Shown here piece by piece: positions 61,324 through 64,000 of a DNA stretch of 64,000 bases. The notes beneath the pieces were generated by a model that did no database searches, was not told the origin of the DNA, and saw only the letters and a program-made list of their open reading frames with translations. The DNA comes from Pseudoflavonifractor sp050943825. GTDB taxonomy: Bacteria > Bacillota > Clostridia > Oscillospirales > Oscillospiraceae. The position numbers and the translations under genes were made by a program. Numbering within the stretch: the stretch's first letter is position 1; every line of letters starts with the position of its first letter. The stretch spans positions 47,727-111,726 of the forward strand of contig NZ_JBMNPX010000008.1 in assembly GCF_050943825.1 (NCBI RefSeq). Direction: 5' to 3'.

Positions 61324-62664
61324 TTATCTTAGCTGTTTCTCCATTGCTAAGCCAATTAGCCGATCAGTCTGATCTGTCATAAACAGTGGGATGTTCAGCA
61401 CATCATCATCCAGTTTCAGATTATCCAGTGAGAACCGGACACGGAGTTTAACTTGATTCGGGAACAACTCTTTGAATTTCTTAAGGCTCCTGCTGGTGGT
61501 GTTAGTTTCGGACTTGACCTCCACAGGGAAAATATCATTTTCACGCTGAATTAGGAAATCCACCTCATAAGGAGGATTTGTCTGTGCCCAGTACCGGGGA
61601 GTCACTTCAAACTGTGTAATCAAAGTCTGAAGTACAAAATTTTCGGTTAATGCACCCTTGAATTCGGTAAATAACCGATTACCCTCGCCAAATGCAGTCG
61701 GTGCAAGCTGGGCCAGGCGGCGGAGGAGCCCCACATCTACCAGATAAATCTTAAAAGCAGATAGGTCATCATAAGCTGCCACAGGCAGGCCGGGAGCGGT
61801 GCTGCGGTAGATCTTATGCACCAGTCTGGCGTCCACCAACCACTGTAAGGCGTCCTCGTATTCACGGGCCCGTGCCCCTTCTTTGACTACCTTATAGATA
61901 AACTTTTTGTTTTCCCTCGCCAGCTGGGACGGTATGGATTTCCAAATCATTGAAATCTTGGGAAACTCGCTGATATTGGGGTGCTTGGCAAAGTCACGCT
62001 CATAAGCGCCAATAATCCCAGACAAGGCTTCCTGCATGGCATCCACATCCCTTGCCTCCGTCCACATCTTAACGGATTCTGGCATACCGCCGGTCACATA
62101 GTACATCTTCAACTTTTCATACAGAGGATTAAAGAAGGCATCAGGGATCGGCTCAATGGTGTTTACTGTCTCCAGATATTTTACCAGGTTCTCATCCCCA
62201 TTGGCCAATAGGAATTCGGTAAAGGTCATGGGATCAATCTGCATGAAGTTGACTTTTCCGACAGGGAAAGAAGAAGGTTTTGCTAAGGCAATCCCCAGGA
62301 GAGAGCCGGCGCAGGCAATGTGATACTGCGGCGCATTCTCGCAGAAATACTTCATGGAATTGATGACCTTAGGGCAATCCTGTACCTCGTCAAAAATAAT
62401 GAGGGTTTTCTCTGGCATAATCTTCTGACCACTTGCCAGCATGAGATTCTGCAAAATCCGGTCTACATCTTTTGTGGTTTCAAAAAATTGTTTGTACTCT
62501 TCGTTTTCATCAAAGTTGAAATAAGCAGTGTTTTCGTAGTAGCACTTGCCGAATTCTTTCAGAATCCAGGTCTTACCCACCTGGCGCACGCCTTTCAAAA
62601 TCAGAGGCTTGCGATAGGGAGAATTCTTCCAGTTCAGCAGTTTCTTCAAAATCAATCGTTCCAT
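61324..62664 (-). CDS. AAA ATPase with DUF4143 domain
   Basis: 446 residues: AAA_14 domain with P-loop GVRQVGKTWIL (~25-35) and Walker B IIFDEVQD (~95), then a DUF4143 domain in the C-terminal half, with a nuclease-like YEVDFLIQ...VEVKSE motif resembling Archaeal ATPase/Holliday-resolvase-fold proteins. These are abundant accessory ATPases in gut bacteria; function is not defined. The start at 62664 follows GGGGTG. Four phased repeats lie directly upstream. Confidence 0.9.
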   Translation of the reverse strand: MERLILKKLLNWKNSPYRKPLILKGVRQVGKTWILKEFGKCYYENTAYFNFDENEEYKQFFETTKDVDRILQNLMLASGQKIMPEKTLIIFDEVQDCPKVINSMKYFCENAPQYHIACAGSLLGIALAKPSSFPVGKVNFMQIDPMTFTEFLLANGDENLVKYLETVNTIEPIPDAFFNPLYEKLKMYYVTGGMPESVKMWTEARDVDAMQEALSGIIGAYERDFAKHPNISEFPKISMIWKSIPSQLARENKKFIYKVVKEGARAREYEDALQWLVDARLVHKIYRSTAPGLPVAAYDDLSAFKIYLVDVGLLRRLAQLAPTAFGEGNRLFTEFKGALTENFVLQTLITQFEVTPRYWAQTNPPYEVDFLIQRENDIFPVEVKSETNTTSRSLKKFKELFPNQVKLRVRFSLDNLKLDDDVLNIPLFMTDQTDRLIGLAMEKQLR

Positions 62665-62675
62665 ATATACACCCC

Positions 62676-62799
62676 ATCACACTTTTATGAGAGATTTAGT
62701 GCTCTTTTATCACAGTTTTATTATATGAGAAAAACTTGAAAATGCAACACCAATCACAAAATTATACTGGCTTTGATGACTTTCAATCACAATATTATT
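62676..62799 (-). repeat. Four helically phased ATCACA repeats upstream of the AAA ATPase
   Basis: On the plus strand ATCACA followed by an AT-rich TTTAT-like tail starts at 62676, 62709, 62753 and 62786. Spacings are 33, 44 and 33 bp, all multiples of 11. The first copy touches the ribosome site; the third overlaps a minus-strand -10-like TATAAT. This looks like a cooperative operator array. Confidence 0.65.
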
Positions 62800-62887
62800 A
62801 AAATAGTGTTATGCAGCTTACCTGGGGGATTTTGCAATTAAGATTGCGGTTCGACTTTTGCCGTGCTATGATATGTAAATACCGGGT

Positions 62888-62926
62888 GTAGCAGTAGTCC
62901 AGTTGGATAGAGAGCACGCCTCCTAA
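62888..62926 (+). tRNA. 5' half of tRNA-Arg(CCT), decayed, partial
   Basis: Numbering fits tRNA positions 1-38: acceptor strand GTAGCAG, TA, D arm with AGTTGGATAGAG, anticodon stem CACGC and anticodon loop CTCCTAA (anticodon CCT). The D stem no longer pairs, and the sequence leaves the tRNA immediately after the loop, so it is a non-functional remnant of an integration event. Confidence 0.5.
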
Positions 62927-63006
62927 ATAGTTCAATGCTGTGTATGATAGGACAGTTTTTGGGCCAGTTTTTCTGCCCAGTACGCATTCCGGAGCGAGGT
63001 GACCAG

Positions 63007-63714
63007 ATGGCAGAAAGAAAAATCCGCGCCGGGTACTACCGTCGGTATGACGGCAAGGTGGTCTATGTAATCTCTCTGGCCACCGATGCCGACACTGGCG
63101 AAGAGATGGTCATCTGGACCACCTACCCCTTTGCGGCTGTCCCCAGATACTACACCTCCAGCAAAAAGTCCTTCTGCGCTTTTATCGAAGTGAACGGAGA
63201 GCGGAAAGCTAAGTATAAGCGAAGGCTCAATATGAAGATCTCAGGGGAAGCCATAGAGCGGCTGGAGGAAGAAGGCTTCCGGGGACCGGTTCGTAAACGG
63301 CAGCGACCACAGCCGGATGAAGCATACGACTCCCGCGAGTACCAGCAGTCTCTTACCTACTACGCATACGCAAAAGATCTCTGCGAGCACTACAACTTCG
63401 ACCGGAACAAATATCGTCTCTGCGTAAAGGAAAAAAGATTCGTTACCATCACTAAAAGCGACTTCGCCAAACTGAAAGAGGACCTGCAGTTTCTCGACAA
63501 TGTCCTGAAAACGGTGCTGGTTACATACCAGGGCTATTTCCGGGAGCGGTTCGTGGATGGCCTGTCCATCCGCAGGTACGCGGAAGCCCATCAACTGAAC
63601 CGTGGCAGCGTGGACTATCAGCAAAAGAAATTCTTCTCTGCTCTGGCCTCTCTGCTGAAAGAGCGGGACGAGGCGGAGGGAACATGCCGGCTGCTGAAAC
63701 CAGTACAAAAGTAA
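63007..63714 (+). CDS. DUF1653-like N-terminus with C-terminal sigma-like helices; unknown
   Basis: 235 residues from the ATG at 63007 (GAGGTGACCAG upstream). Residues 8-50 (GYYRRYDGKVVYVISLATDADTG..MVIWTTYP) resemble the DUF1653 SH3-like fold. The C-terminal ~45 residues (RFVDGLSIRRYAEAHQLNRGSVDYQQKKFF) resemble a region-4 HTH. A regulatory or nucleic-acid-binding role on the mobile element is inferred. It is followed by a terminator. Confidence 0.6.
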   Translation: MAERKIRAGYYRRYDGKVVYVISLATDADTGEEMVIWTTYPFAAVPRYYTSSKKSFCAFIEVNGERKAKYKRRLNMKISGEAIERLEEEGFRGPVRKRQRPQPDEAYDSREYQQSLTYYAYAKDLCEHYNFDRNKYRLCVKEKRFVTITKSDFAKLKEDLQFLDNVLKTVLVTYQGYFRERFVDGLSIRRYAEAHQLNRGSVDYQQKKFFSALASLLKERDEAEGTCRLLKPVQK

Positions 63715-63727
63715 ATAATCCAACCTC

Positions 63728-63766
63728 AAACGGAGCGTCTGCGACAAAGCAGGCGCTCCGTTTTTC
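63728..63766 (+). terminator. Intrinsic terminator
   Basis: A 10-bp stem AAACGGAGCG/CGCTCCGTTT with a T run, 13 nt past the stop of the preceding gene. Confidence 0.85.
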
Positions 63767-63914
63767 TGTCAAATGTATGTCAGTGGGATATATTTTCCCC
63801 TATACAAGTAGGGAGACAACTCGGACACCATCCAAAGATTATGTCAAACCTATGTCACATGCAAATGTTCGCAGCTAAAGAAGTAGAGGGAGTTTTGAGA
63901 AGGAGATGGTCAAC

Positions 63915-64000
63915 ATGAGAGAATCTGTCTACAAGAACTACGGTGAAGCAAAGGTGCTGGGCGTATCACCGTCCAGCGAGTATGAACTGATGTACCAACC
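63915..64000 (+). pseudogene. Second excisionase-like gene, internally deleted, cut by window end
   Basis: The frame begins MRESVYKNYGE and rejoins AKVLGVSPSSEYELM, matching the excisionase at 43758 except that ten residues (LPLFLNSATV of that protein) are missing in frame. The deletion removes the first part of the HTH, so DNA binding is probably lost. GAAGGAG lies upstream. The remainder is outside the window. Confidence 0.65.

Noticed and set aside
62676..62799. CRISPR-like array
   Set aside because: Repeat units are only ~6-14 bp with unequal spacing and no spacers of constant length; they fit operator sites.

Overview
The window looks like chromosome of a GC-rich gut Clostridium-class Firmicute (Oscillospiraceae type, near Flavonifractor or Intestinimonas). 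This is inferred from strong AGGAGG ribosome sites, SLH-anchored surface proteins, kdp/trk genes of Firmicute type, and DUF6809/DUF6076/MobP3 mobile-element genes. No rRNA, no complete tRNA and no CRISPR array is visible.

1-6 kb carries two minus-strand magnesium P-type ATPases (mgtA paralogues). The first is cut by the window edge and has a 30-residue leader ORF overlapping its ribosome site. The second is followed by a stand-alone OmpR-type winged-helix protein. Both promoters share the same direct-repeat operator at the same spacing. 6-12.3 kb holds ordinary housekeeping genes: a WYL regulator with TfoX, GyrI-like, DUF3795 and GNAT genes; a DHFR-like reductase with two GNATs; and a flavodoxin divergent from a LysR regulator.

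12.4-26 kb is a potassium island: a KdpD lacking its kinase module, a small membrane ORF, kdpF, kdpA, kdpB, kdpC, a 64-residue membrane protein, trkH, trkA, a membrane-anchored protein with a half binding-protein-like domain, and full kdpD-kdpE. Four promoters in the island share an 11-bp-period TCTTAAT-type direct repeat 37-38 nt upstream of the -10 box, so they probably form one KdpE regulon.

26-32.6 kb is a candidate undescribed conflict system: a WYL regulator, then a translationally coupled pair encoding a 1157-residue helicase with a C-terminal PD-(D/E)XK-like motif and a 683-residue protein I do not recognise. 32.9-41.4 kb holds a 2107-residue LRR/SLH surface protein and a two-component system.

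41.5-64 kb is mobile and accessory DNA. A mobilizable element (sigma-like protein, DUF6076, excisionase, HTH protein, putative oriT, RHH protein, MobP3-like relaxase with Sel1 repeats, DUF6809, zinc ribbon, two overlapping tyrosine integrases) is followed by an AlbA_2/Schlafen-like plus TOTE-type primase-helicase module. That module lies between direct repeats, each abutting a 45-nt 3' half of tRNA-Pro(TGG). Next come a second integrase pair with its own DUF6809 gene, an ECF sigma/anti-sigma pair, an in-frame Dam-methylase/UvrD-helicase chimera, an AAA/DUF4143 ATPase behind a four-copy helically phased repeat, a decayed 5' half of tRNA-Arg(CCT), and a degenerate second excisionase copy at the window end.
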